The notes: a model not told the origin generated them from the letters alone. A stretch of 13,392 nucleotides of DNA from an uncultured Clostridia bacterium (GCA_934132805.1 CAKPAB010000037.1:1-13392), one strand, 5' to 3'; numbered from the stretch's first letter, positions 1 to 6,150 are shown. Program-made: numbers and translations.

Positions 1-13
1 CACTCCTTTCAAG

Positions 14-91
14 TTAGTGTACATAATTAATTATACACCCTCTCATTAAATGTGTCCATATATCTATTCTAACACCATATACTTTATTCAT
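14..91 (-). CDS. Possible 25-aa leader peptide ORF
   Basis: This short ORF starts with ATG at 91 and stops with TAA at 16-14. A strong G-rich ribosome binding site (GGGGG at 101-97) lies five bases upstream of the ATG. A sigma-A-like promoter (117-146) lies just before it, giving an untranslated leader of only about 20 nt. The peptide begins MNKVYGVRIDIW and ends IINYVH; it has no signal peptide or recognisable domain. Immediately after its stop, a second ribosome binding site (AAAGGAG, about 9-3) announces a gene that starts just left of the window. The layout fits a leader peptide or a very small gene translated ahead of that gene. It could also be a chance ORF, since no homologue is recognised. 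Confidence 0.4.
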   Translation of the reverse strand: MNKVYGVRIDIWTHLMRGCIINYVH

Positions 92-116
92 TTGTACCCC
101 CTTTTCTTATATTCAA

Positions 117-146
117 AGTATACCATACTTAAAATATAAAATTCAA
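117..146 (-). promoter_or_regulatory. Sigma-A-type promoter for the left-edge transcript
   Basis: Read on the minus strand, a -35 box TTGAAT (146-141) is followed after 18 bp by TATACT (122-117), preceded by an extended -10 TGG. It would drive the leader ORF at 91-14 and the gene beginning just outside the window. Confidence 0.55.
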
Positions 147-159
147 GGCTTTTGTCTAT

Positions 160-201
160 TGTAACATAAATGTAATTACATTGAAATATTATCGTAATAT
201 T
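160..201. promoter_or_regulatory. Palindromes and 11-bp-phased TGTAA motifs upstream of the left-edge promoter
   Basis: TGTAA occurs at 160 and 171, with near matches TGAAA at 182 and CGTAA at 193, all 11 bp apart. The second copy lies in a perfect 14-bp palindrome, AATGTAATTACATT (169-182), and the fourth lies in AATATTA-TCG-TAATATT (185-201). The block starts 13 bp upstream of the -35 box at 141-146. A regulator binding site is inferred. The rest of 1-236 holds only the promoter and leader ORF listed separately. Confidence 0.4.
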
Positions 202-236
202 ATAAATATTTGCAAAACATATTACATTTGCTTTGT

Positions 237-542
237 CTAGGCACATCTCATATTTCTCATTGCCCTTCCTGCTTCTGAACTTCCTTCCCTTAAACGCGCC
301 GCCATTAGTTTTTTATAGTTTTGTTTGTTCTCAAATCTTAGATTTGTGTTTTCTGATTTTAGATTTGCACTTTCCAATTTTAATTTTTTGCTTTCTTCTA
401 CTAACTTTGTTATCCTTTCTCTTTGTGATACTATTATTGCTCCAGCTGCTATAGCAAATGTTATTTCAGCACAAATTCTGATTTTTTCCTTGTTTTTATT
501 AAAGAATTCTTTAGTTTTGCATTTTAAATTTTCTGTTTCCAT
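237..542 (-). CDS. Small membrane protein with a coiled-coil tail, unknown function
   Basis: This is a 101-aa protein that I do not recognise. The start ATG at 542 is chosen because AGGAGG (556-551) lies at good spacing before it; a longer reading from 608 would overlap the gene upstream. Residues about 23-40 (CAEITFAIAAGAIIVS) form one short hydrophobic segment that could span the membrane. Residues about 42-80 are rich in Lys, Glu, Leu and Asn, with a repeating LKxENxxLRxEN pattern typical of a coiled coil. The tail is basic and ends in Cys-Ala. It follows the Xre-type regulator after only 31 bp, so the two are probably co-transcribed and may act together at the membrane. That is inference from spacing and from the shared presence of a membrane segment. 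Confidence 0.75.
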   Translation of the reverse strand: METENLKCKTKEFFNKNKEKIRICAEITFAIAAGAIIVSQRERITKLVEESKKLKLESANLKSENTNLRFENKQNYKKLMAARLREGSSEAGRAMRNMRCA

Positions 543-573
543 TATATTTCCTCCTAATTTTTTTATATTGCTA

Positions 574-1041
574 TTAATTTTTGTTTTTTCCTTTAAAAAT
601 ATATCCACTTATTCCGGCTGCTGCTACAACACCTACTGCAATTCCTAATGATTTTACAATACTTACAAATTCGTTTGATACTTCTTTTCTTGAATTTGTT
701 TTTGTCATTATTGCTGGGGTTAACATGTTAGCTTTTTCTAGTATTTTCTTTTTTTCTTGTGTGCTATAGTTTTCTGGGTTATCTACAAGTGTTTCTAATA
801 AGTACATTAGCATTTCTGCATCTTTTGTATCTGCCATGGAATTAATAATTTCATCATTTAAAACTGCTCTCATTGCAATATATTGTGTTTTACTTAAAGT
901 ATTTTTTTGTTTTTCAATATTGTTTATTGTTTGTCTTGTCACTCCAATACGATTTCCTAATTCTTCTTCTGACCATCCTGCTGCTTTTCTTATTAATAGT
1001 AAATTTTCTTGAAATCTTTTTATTTTTTCTTCTTCTTTCAT
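574..1041 (-). CDS. Xre-family HTH protein with a C-terminal membrane segment
   Basis: This is a 155-aa protein. Its N-terminal region (residues about 10-58) matches the Cro/C1-Xre helix-turn-helix pattern, with the recognisable core WSEEELGNRIGVTRQTINNIE. A helical middle part follows (about 60-110). Residues about 131-149 (SLGIAVGVVAAAGISGYIF) form a hydrophobic segment followed by Lys-rich residues, as in a tail-anchored membrane protein with the DNA-binding domain in the cytoplasm. ATG 1041 is chosen because AAGGTGAG lies just upstream and the promoter at 1061-1089 would leave a 13-nt leader; the longer TTG reading from 1089 would overlap the -35 box. Membrane tethering suggests a regulator that senses an envelope signal, but neither the signal nor the targets can be read from the sequence. 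Confidence 0.85.
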   Translation of the reverse strand: MKEEEKIKRFQENLLLIRKAAGWSEEELGNRIGVTRQTINNIEKQKNTLSKTQYIAMRAVLNDEIINSMADTKDAEMLMYLLETLVDNPENYSTQEKKKILEKANMLTPAIMTKTNSRKEVSNEFVSIVKSLGIAVGVVAAAGISGYIFKGKNKN

Positions 1042-1060
1042 ATTCTCACCTTCTTGCATA

Positions 1061-1089
1061 AGAATATCATTTATTTTTAACTTTGTCAA
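1061..1089 (-). promoter_or_regulatory. Promoter of the membrane-tethered Xre regulator
   Basis: On the minus strand a perfect -35 box TTGACA (1089-1084) is followed after 17 bp by TATTCT (1066-1061). Transcription would start near 1054, leaving a very short leader that still includes the ribosome binding site AAGGTGAG. Confidence 0.6.
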
Positions 1090-1121
1090 TATATTTGACG
1101 GAGTTAAGTATAAAAATGTGC

Positions 1122-1150
1122 TTGTATAATTTTAATATTTATGTTATATT
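1122..1150 (+). promoter_or_regulatory. Candidate promoter of the plus-strand gene
   Basis: TTGTAT (1122-1127) and TATATT (1145-1150) are 17 bp apart, and TGT precedes the -10 box as in an extended -10 promoter. It points toward the gene at 1222. The region between the two divergent genes (1042-1221) holds both promoters, so one regulator could control both. Confidence 0.45.
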
Positions 1151-1221
1151 ATTTTTTTGTAACTAGTAGTTTAGCATAAATGTGTCTATATCAATTGCTA
1201 TGGCACAAAAAGGAGGAAAAA

Positions 1222-1707
1222 ATGAACAAAGCAGAGAATAAAGTAATTCACGATAGAGAATGGGCTCGTATTTTATCTAAAGCACGGCATAATTTAGAGT
1301 GTTTAGGAAAACTTGGGACTTTTAGAATTGAGGAATTAGCTATGTGGTTATGTGATTTTTCTAAAAAATATTCTTCATATGAAAAAACTGGCTTTAATCA
1401 TAGCTACTCTAAAAAAAATGGTAGGTTTAATTTTGTAAAGTCTACTATTCAAATTAGAGATTTAAAGACAATTTATGGAACTATTCCTTTTATTGAATTT
1501 GATTTGTCTACATTGTCTTTAAGTGTTGGTAAAAGTAAGTATTCATATGCTACGGTGTCTTCAAGTATTGAAAAGCCTGAATTAGTAAAAATTTCATATT
1601 CTCATGATTATAAAAATACTTATGATACCTTTCCAGAAAAGTTACAGCAGGCTATTTCTGATTATGTAAAAACATTGAATTCTTTTGTTCGACAGTATTT
1701 GAAGTAG
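1222..1707 (+). CDS. Unrecognised 161-aa protein, the only plus-strand gene
   Basis: I do not recognise this protein. ATG 1222 is chosen because AGGAGG (1211-1216) lies five bases before it; an in-frame ATG at 1180 has no such site. The N-terminal 50 residues look helical and include several aromatic residues (MWLCDFSKKYSSY). The middle (about 65-130) alternates hydrophobic and polar residues, as in a beta-rich domain, and the end (135-160) is helical. There is no signal peptide, membrane segment or known motif, so a soluble cytoplasmic protein is likely. It is divergent from the Xre regulator and convergent with the small gene after ligA, and is flanked by a shared terminator. Its lone orientation and lack of recognisable family suggest accessory DNA, which is inference. 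Confidence 0.75.
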   Translation: MNKAENKVIHDREWARILSKARHNLECLGKLGTFRIEELAMWLCDFSKKYSSYEKTGFNHSYSKKNGRFNFVKSTIQIRDLKTIYGTIPFIEFDLSTLSLSVGKSKYSYATVSSSIEKPELVKISYSHDYKNTYDTFPEKLQQAISDYVKTLNSFVRQYLK

Positions 1708-1719
1708 TTCTTCAATGTC

Positions 1720-1757
1720 AAAAAACATACCTTTAAGTTAATTAAGGTATGTTTTTT
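1720..1757. terminator. Bidirectional terminator between convergent genes
   Basis: A 14-bp stem pairs AAAAAACATACCTT (1720-1733) with AAGGTATGTTTTTT (1744-1757) around a 10-nt loop. The A-run on one side and T-run on the other let it work in both directions, ending the plus-strand gene and the ligA-side transcript. Confidence 0.85.
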
Positions 1758-1829
1758 GTTGATTAGCTAAAATTTCGGTTGACAAATGGTTGACATTTTA
1801 ACTATCATTTATCTGAAAACCTTTATTTT

Positions 1830-2072
1830 TCAGTCATTTATTATCTTGTATTCAATATCTTCCATGTCTGGAAATATTTCCTTAACTCTTTTTAATGTAA
1901 GCATTGACATTTTAGGTTGAGGATTTTTCTTGTGGTCTGTTAATAATTTTTGTGTATAACAATTTGGTGCTGTTTTAAATAATAAATATCTATTTCTTAC
2001 ATATGTGTAAAATATCTGATAACCATTATTTAAATCTTCCCACATCATTTCAAATGTATATTTCTCTTCCAT
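1830..2072 (-). CDS. Small 80-aa protein behind ligA, unknown function
   Basis: This small protein has no function that I recognise. It is rich in aromatic and charged residues (WEDLNNGYQIFYTYVRNRYLLF) and has no membrane segment or signal peptide. ATG 2072 is preferred because GGAG (2082-2079) lies six bases upstream. An in-frame ATG at 2138 would give 102 aa and overlap the end of ligA by 20 bp, but has only a weak purine-rich site before it. In either case it sits directly behind ligA with no terminator between, so it is probably co-transcribed with it. A CTGAAAA/TTTTCAG hairpin (1813-1833) overlaps the stop codon but lacks a T-run. Whether the product works with the ligase cannot be told from sequence. 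Confidence 0.7.
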   Translation of the reverse strand: MEEKYTFEMMWEDLNNGYQIFYTYVRNRYLLFKTAPNCYTQKLLTDHKKNPQPKMSMLTLKRVKEIFPDMEDIEYKIIND

Positions 2073-2118
2073 AATTTTCTCCATTTCTTTCAATTCTTTA
2101 ACAATGTTCTTATTGTCC

Positions 2119-4119
2119 TTAAATTGACATTTTTTCAAATTCTTCTTCTGATATAATTGTTACCCCTAAGCTTTGCGCCTTGGTTAATTTACTTCCTGCA
2201 TCTTCGCCTGCTAAAACATAATCTGTTTTTTTAGATACAGATCCCGATGTTTTTCCACCCAATCTTTCAATTATATCTTCAGCTTCTTTTCTTGTATACT
2301 TTTCCAAACTTCCTGTTAATACAAATGTCTTTCCTTCAAACCTTTTGTCTGTGCTTTCTTCTTCCAAGCAATTCATATTAACACCTGCAGATTTTAATTT
2401 TTCAAGTAAGTCTGATGTTTGTTCTTGTAAAAAGAACTCTATTATGCTATTTGCCATTACTTCTCCAATGTCTTTTATTTCACTTAATTCTTCAAATGTT
2501 GCATTTGCTAAATTATCCATTGTTCTATATTTTCTTGCTAACATTTTTGATGCTTTTCCGCCCACATGCCTAATTCCTAATGCTGTTATTAATCTATATA
2601 AATCATTTTCTTTACTTGCATTTATGCTATCTATTAAGTTTTGTGCAAATTTCTTTCCATTCTTTTTTAATGACGCAATGTCTTCGAATTTTAATTCATA
2701 TATATCTGATATATTATGAATTAATTCTCTGTCTAATAATTGGCCAATTATATTTTCTCCAAGTCCATCTATGTTCATTGCTTCTCTTGATACAAAGTGA
2801 ACTAAGTTTCTAAATAGTTTTGCAGGACATTCTATTCCTGTACATCTTACTGCTGCCTCGCCCTCTTCTCTTATTGCTTCTGCTCCGCATACTGGACATA
2901 CTTTTGGCATTTCAAAGTCTTTTTCTTCACCAGTTCTTTTTTCTTCAACTACTTTTACTATTTCAGGAATTACGTCTCCGGCTTTTTGAATAACTACTGT
3001 GTCTCCTATTTTTAGACCTTTTTCTTTTATAAAATCTTCGTTGTGTAATGTTGTTTTTGATATTGTTGAGCCTGCAACTTTTACTGGCTCTAGTATTGCC
3101 ATTGGTGTGATTACTCCTGTTCTTCCTACTTGACAGACAATGTCTTTTAGTATTGTTTCTTTTTGCTCTGGTGGATATTTGTATGCAATTGCCCATCTTG
3201 GTGTTTTTACCGTTGTTCCTAATATTTCTCTAAATTTTAAATCATCTATTTTTATAACTGCTCCATCTATTCCAAATGTTAGGTCTTCTCTCATTTCTCC
3301 AATTTTTCTAATTGCATCTTTTACTTCTTCTATTGTCTCACATGGTATTCTTACAGGGTTTACATTAAATCCAAGTTTTTCTAGATATTCAAGTTCTTCA
3401 AAGTGTGAGTTAAATTCTTTTCCTTCTATTTTTTGAACATTAAATATATAAATGTCTAGTGGTCTTGTTGCTGTTATTTTACTGTTTAATTGACGAAGTG
3501 AGCCTGCTGCTGCATTACGTGCATTTGCAAATAATTCTTCTTCATTTTCTTCTCTTTCTTGATTCATTTGTTCAAAGTCTGCTTTAGAAATGAATACTTC
3601 TCCACGTACTGTTATGTCTATTTTGTCATTTATTTCCATAGGAATTGTTTTCACAGTTTTTAAGTTTTGTGTTACGTCTTCTCCTACTAGTCCATTTCCT
3701 CTTGTAGCCCCTCTAACAAATTTTCCGTCTTTGTATTCAAGTGCTGAGGATAATCCATCTATTTTTGTTTCTACTACATATTTTACTTTTTCTATTCCAT
3801 TTTCTTTTGCTTTTTCTTCCATCTTTTTGCAAAATTCTTCTACTTCTTCAAAACTGAAAATGTCTTGTAAACTTTGTAGTGGAACTTCATGTGTTACTTT
3901 TTCAAATCCTTCTTTTACATGTCCACCTACTTTTTGTGTTAATGAGTCTTTTGATAAAAATTGTGGATAGTCCTTTTCTAAATTACGCAATTCAACCATC
4001 AACATATCATACTCAAAGTCTGATATTTCTGGCGCATCCTCGTCATAGTATTTTTGTGCATAATAGTCTGTTTGTTTTCGTAATTCTTCTATTCTTTTTT
4101 GTGCTTGTTTTTCATTCAC
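2119..4119 (-). CDS. ligA: NAD-dependent DNA ligase LigA
   Basis: LigA seals nicks with NAD+ as cofactor, joining Okazaki fragments and finishing repair. The 666-aa length is normal for the family. The GTG start at 4119 is chosen because AAAGGAG lies nine bases upstream and homologues begin at this point; an upstream in-frame ATG (4146) has no good site. An N-terminal Ia-type domain (IxxYYxxDxPEISDxEYD) precedes the adenylation domain, whose catalytic lysine is in KIDG (residue about 119). An OB-fold region (GRTGVITPMA) follows, then a four-Cys zinc finger (Cys about 408, 411, 426, 431), helix-hairpin-helix repeats (TALGIRHVGGKAS, IKDIGEVMANSI) and a C-terminal BRCT domain (about 593-666). 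All key residues seen are intact. Confidence 0.97.
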   Translation of the reverse strand: MNEKQAQKRIEELRKQTDYYAQKYYDEDAPEISDFEYDMLMVELRNLEKDYPQFLSKDSLTQKVGGHVKEGFEKVTHEVPLQSLQDIFSFEEVEEFCKKMEEKAKENGIEKVKYVVETKIDGLSSALEYKDGKFVRGATRGNGLVGEDVTQNLKTVKTIPMEINDKIDITVRGEVFISKADFEQMNQEREENEEELFANARNAAAGSLRQLNSKITATRPLDIYIFNVQKIEGKEFNSHFEELEYLEKLGFNVNPVRIPCETIEEVKDAIRKIGEMREDLTFGIDGAVIKIDDLKFREILGTTVKTPRWAIAYKYPPEQKETILKDIVCQVGRTGVITPMAILEPVKVAGSTISKTTLHNEDFIKEKGLKIGDTVVIQKAGDVIPEIVKVVEEKRTGEEKDFEMPKVCPVCGAEAIREEGEAAVRCTGIECPAKLFRNLVHFVSREAMNIDGLGENIIGQLLDRELIHNISDIYELKFEDIASLKKNGKKFAQNLIDSINASKENDLYRLITALGIRHVGGKASKMLARKYRTMDNLANATFEELSEIKDIGEVMANSIIEFFLQEQTSDLLEKLKSAGVNMNCLEEESTDKRFEGKTFVLTGSLEKYTRKEAEDIIERLGGKTSGSVSKKTDYVLAGEDAGSKLTKAQSLGVTIISEEEFEKMSI

Positions 4120-4162
4120 TTTGTATCTCTCCTTTACATTAATCATTCATTTGTTTTTTCAT

Positions 4163-4168
4163 ATTATA
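4163..4168 (-). promoter_or_regulatory. Candidate -10 box for ligA
   Basis: TATAAT lies about 45 bp upstream of the ligA GTG on the minus strand. The matching -35 region falls in the T-run of the upstream terminator and is a poor match (TTTATT), so this promoter is weakly supported. Confidence 0.3.
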
Positions 4169-4178
4169 TACAAAATAT

Positions 4179-4213
4179 AAAAAAAAATAAAGGAATTTTT
4201 TAAATTCCTTTAT
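4179..4213 (-). terminator. Terminator of the LPXTG gene
   Basis: ATAAAGGAATTT (4187-4198) pairs with AAATTCCTTTAT (4202-4213) around a tight loop. On the minus strand the stem is followed by a run of T residues (complement of 4187-4179). It separates the surface-protein gene from ligA. Confidence 0.8.
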
Positions 4214-4248
4214 CTTTTTTATATAAAATGTCATGCTAGCGTTATTAA

Positions 4249-4629
4249 TTAAATATTTTTGTATTCTTGCATTTTTTTGTAAGCGTATATTCCAGATATT
4301 CCTAATACAACTGCTATCATTACTACTGGCATTGAGTCTGCAACACCTGTTTTTGGTAATGATGTATTATTATTGTATGAGCTTGTATTGTTTGTTGTTA
4401 AAACTGTATTATTTCCTGTTGTGTTATTTGTGTTTGTATTATTTAATACTAAATTGTTTCCTGTTGTATTATTGTCTACTACATTGTTGTCTGTAGTATT
4501 GTTATTGCTTGATGACCCTGTTAATGAGTCTGTTAAATCTGTTGCAGCAAATACATTTTTTGCAGTAAATATCATTGATGCTACTATCATTATTATTAAA
4601 ATCACACTTACTATTTTTGTTTTTTTCAT
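4249..4629 (-). CDS. Small LPXTG cell-wall-anchored protein, Asn/Thr-rich
   Basis: This 126-aa protein has the full layout of a sortase substrate. It has a signal peptide (MKKTK, a hydrophobic core to about residue 22, likely cleavage after VFA at 28), then a stalk of about 60 residues made almost only of Asn and Thr with some Ser, Val and Leu. LPKTG follows at residues 91-95, then a hydrophobic membrane segment (about 100-116) and a basic tail (YKKMQEYKN). Sortase would cleave between Thr and Gly and join the protein to the cell wall. No folded domain is visible, so it may be a spacer, coat or adhesin-like peptide; function is unknown. AAGGAG lies upstream of the ATG, and two candidate promoters and an 11-bp TTACA array lie further upstream. 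Confidence 0.88.
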   Translation of the reverse strand: MKKTKIVSVILIIMIVASMIFTAKNVFAATDLTDSLTGSSSNNNTTDNNVVDNNTTGNNLVLNNTNTNNTTGNNTVLTTNNTSSYNNNTSLPKTGVADSMPVVMIAVVLGISGIYAYKKMQEYKNI

Positions 4630-4671
4630 TTTTACACTCTCCTTTATTTTATTGTTTTACAATCAAACATT

Positions 4672-4700
4672 ATTATACCATATTTTTTGTTTAATTGCAA
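4672..4700 (-). promoter_or_regulatory. Proximal promoter of the LPXTG gene
   Basis: TTGCAA (4700-4695) and TATAAT (4677-4672) are 17 bp apart on the minus strand, with an extended -10 TGG. The start point would be about 35 nt before the ATG at 4629. Confidence 0.75.
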
Positions 4701-4732
4701 ATTTTGTTTTTTCTTATGTCTTTCTGTATATA

Positions 4733-4761
4733 ATTTTATACTTTATATTTTGATAAGTCAA
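4733..4761 (-). promoter_or_regulatory. Distal promoter of the LPXTG gene
   Basis: TTGACT (4761-4756) and TAAAAT (4738-4733) are 17 bp apart on the minus strand. Its -35 box lies 22 bp downstream of the TTACA array at 4784-4821, so this is the promoter most likely controlled by that array. Confidence 0.55.
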
Positions 4762-4783
4762 TACATTTTGCTATATTTTTATT

Positions 4784-4821
4784 TTACATTTTCATTACAG
4801 AAATATTACAAAATTCTTACA
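4784..4821. promoter_or_regulatory. Four TTACA repeats spaced exactly 11 bp
   Basis: TTACA starts at 4784, 4795, 4806 and 4817 on the plus strand (TGTAA on the minus strand). The exact 11-bp spacing places all copies on one face of the DNA. This resembles direct-repeat sites of PhoP/PhoB/OmpR-family response regulators, with the B. subtilis PhoP consensus TT(A/T/C)A(C/T)A at 11-bp intervals as the closest known case. The regulator is not in this window. Confidence 0.6.
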
Positions 4822-4897
4822 TTCTATTTTTATATTTTACTATTTTTGTTTTATTTTGTAATTTAATGTTTATATTTTATGCTATATAATATAAGTT

Positions 4898-5989
4898 TTA
4901 AACGTTGAACTTAAATAGTACTATGTCTCCATCTTGCATTATATATTCTTTTCCTTCTGAACGTACAAGTCCTTTTTCTTTTGCTGCAACCATTGAGCCC
5001 TCTCTAATTAAATCATCATATGATACAATTTCTGCTTTTATAAATCCTCTTTCTATATCTGAGTGTATTTTTCCAGCAGCTTGTGGTGCTTTTGTTCCTT
5101 TTTTTATTGTCCATGCTCTTACTTCAGGCTCTCCTGCTGTTAAAAATGACATTAGTCCTAACAAGTCATAACTTCTTTTTATTACTTTGTCTAATCCTGA
5201 TTCTTCTAATCCTAATGCTTCTAACATTTCTTTTTTATCATCATCTTCTAATCCTGAAAGTTCTTCTTCTATTTTTACACATAATGGTATTACTTCTGCT
5301 TTTTCTGCTGTTGCATATTCTTTTACTTGTTTTACTAATTTGTCATTTTCTGAGTCTTCTAGTTGTTCTTCAGATACGTTTGCAACATATAAAATTGGTT
5401 TTGTTGTTAGTAAAAACATTTCTTTTACTAGATTTTGTTCATCTTCATTAAATTCTATTGTTCTTGCTGATTTTCCTTCTTCTAGTACTTTTAATATTTT
5501 TTCTAGCAGGTCTATTTCTTCTTGATATTTTTTATCTGCTTTTAAGTTTTTTCTTGCTTTGTCTAATCTTTTATTTACTGTTTCTATGTCTGCAAATATT
5601 AGTTCTAAGTTTATTGTTTCTATGTCTCTTATTGGGTTTACACTTCCGTCTACATGTACAACATTTGAATCTTCAAAACATCTTACTACTTCTACTATTG
5701 CGTCTGTTTCACGGATGTGTGATAAGAACTTGTTTCCTAGTCCTTCTCCTCTACTTGCTCCTTTTACTAGTCCTGCTATGTCTACAAATTCTATTACTGC
5801 ATGTGTTGTTTTTTCTGGTTTGTACATTTCTGTTAGTTTGTCTAGTCTTTCGTCTGGTACTGCTACAACTCCCACATTTGGCTCTATTGTACAAAATGGA
5901 TAGTTTGCACATTCTGCTCCTGCTTTTGTTATGCTATTAAATAATGTACTTTTTCCTACATTTGGTAGCCCTACTATTCCTAATTTCAT
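4898..5989 (-). CDS. ychF: Ribosome-associated ATPase/GTPase YchF (OLA1 family)
   Basis: YchF is a conserved P-loop NTPase of the Obg-related group that binds ATP better than GTP, associates with ribosomes and is linked to stress responses. The 363-aa length equals the family norm. ATG 5989 is chosen because family members begin MxxGIVGLPNVGKST and a GGAAGGA site lies upstream; an in-frame extension to 6097 lacks a ribosome binding site. Visible motifs are the P-loop GLPNVGKST (residues 7-15), the switch region with DIAGLV (70-75), and NVSE (204-207) in place of the usual NKxD, a change typical of YchF that loosens guanine specificity. The C-terminal TGS domain (about 280-363) closes the protein. 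No convincing terminator follows it, so some transcription may continue toward the LPXTG gene. Confidence 0.96.
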   Translation of the reverse strand: MKLGIVGLPNVGKSTLFNSITKAGAECANYPFCTIEPNVGVVAVPDERLDKLTEMYKPEKTTHAVIEFVDIAGLVKGASRGEGLGNKFLSHIRETDAIVEVVRCFEDSNVVHVDGSVNPIRDIETINLELIFADIETVNKRLDKARKNLKADKKYQEEIDLLEKILKVLEEGKSARTIEFNEDEQNLVKEMFLLTTKPILYVANVSEEQLEDSENDKLVKQVKEYATAEKAEVIPLCVKIEEELSGLEDDDKKEMLEALGLEESGLDKVIKRSYDLLGLMSFLTAGEPEVRAWTIKKGTKAPQAAGKIHSDIERGFIKAEIVSYDDLIREGSMVAAKEKGLVRSEGKEYIMQDGDIVLFKFNV

Positions 5990-6052
5990 TTTTTTATTCC
6001 TTCCTTTCCTTTTAATTTTTAATACATTTTTTATCAAATTTATTATTTTTTC

Positions 6053-6084
6053 TTGTGTAGTCTTTTGTGTAGTTTCTTGTGTAG
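6053..6084 (-). repeat. 12-bp tandem repeat, three copies, upstream of ychF
   Basis: TTGTGTAG (CTACACAA on the minus strand) occurs at 6053, 6065 and 6077, exactly 12 bp apart, with similar bases between the copies. It lies in the presumed ychF leader between the promoter (6115-6144) and the ATG at 5989. In frame it would encode TTQ repeats, but that extension has no start signal. Confidence 0.7.
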
Positions 6085-6114
6085 ATGTTAAAATCATTCC
6101 ATCTACAGTTTCAA

Positions 6115-6144
6115 AATATATCTATTCAAAATGTCAAATGACAA
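6115..6144 (-). promoter_or_regulatory. Candidate ychF promoter
   Basis: TTGTCA (6144-6139) and TATATT (6120-6115) are 18 bp apart on the minus strand. The -35 box lies in the palindrome TGTCA-AA-TGACA (6132-6143). The leader would be about 118 nt long. Confidence 0.4.
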
Positions 6145-6150
6145 TAAATT

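Noticed and set aside
197..210. Fourteen-base match ATATTATAAATATT with 13243-13256
   Set aside because: It is made only of A and T in very AT-rich DNA, so a match of this length between intergenic regions is expected by chance.
1779..1808. Plus-strand promoter TTGACA-18-TATCAT
   Set aside because: It would point antisense into the small gene behind ligA and no ORF or RNA is seen; the -10 match is poor. Kept only as a note within the GGTTGACA repeat finding.
4120..4146. ATG start of ligA at 4146
   Set aside because: No good ribosome binding site precedes it; AAAGGAG correctly precedes the GTG at 4119, and the resulting 666-aa length fits the family.
4849..4897. Terminator after ychF
   Set aside because: A TTATATT/AATATAA hairpin can be drawn, but its stem has no G-C pairs and no T-run follows on the minus strand.
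5083..5940. Long Leu-rich plus-strand reading frames opposite ychF
   Set aside because: They are shadows of the AT-rich ychF gene: almost only Leu, Phe and Ser, without ribosome binding sites, and in a region fully explained by a conserved minus-strand protein. The same holds for plus-strand frames opposite ligA, dut, disA and radA.
5990..6097. N-terminal extension of YchF to an ATG at 6097
   Set aside because: There is no ribosome binding site before 6097, the extension is made of repeat-encoded TTQ and Lys-rich residues, and YchF proteins start at the MKLGIVGLPNVGKS position, which has its own GGAAGGA site.
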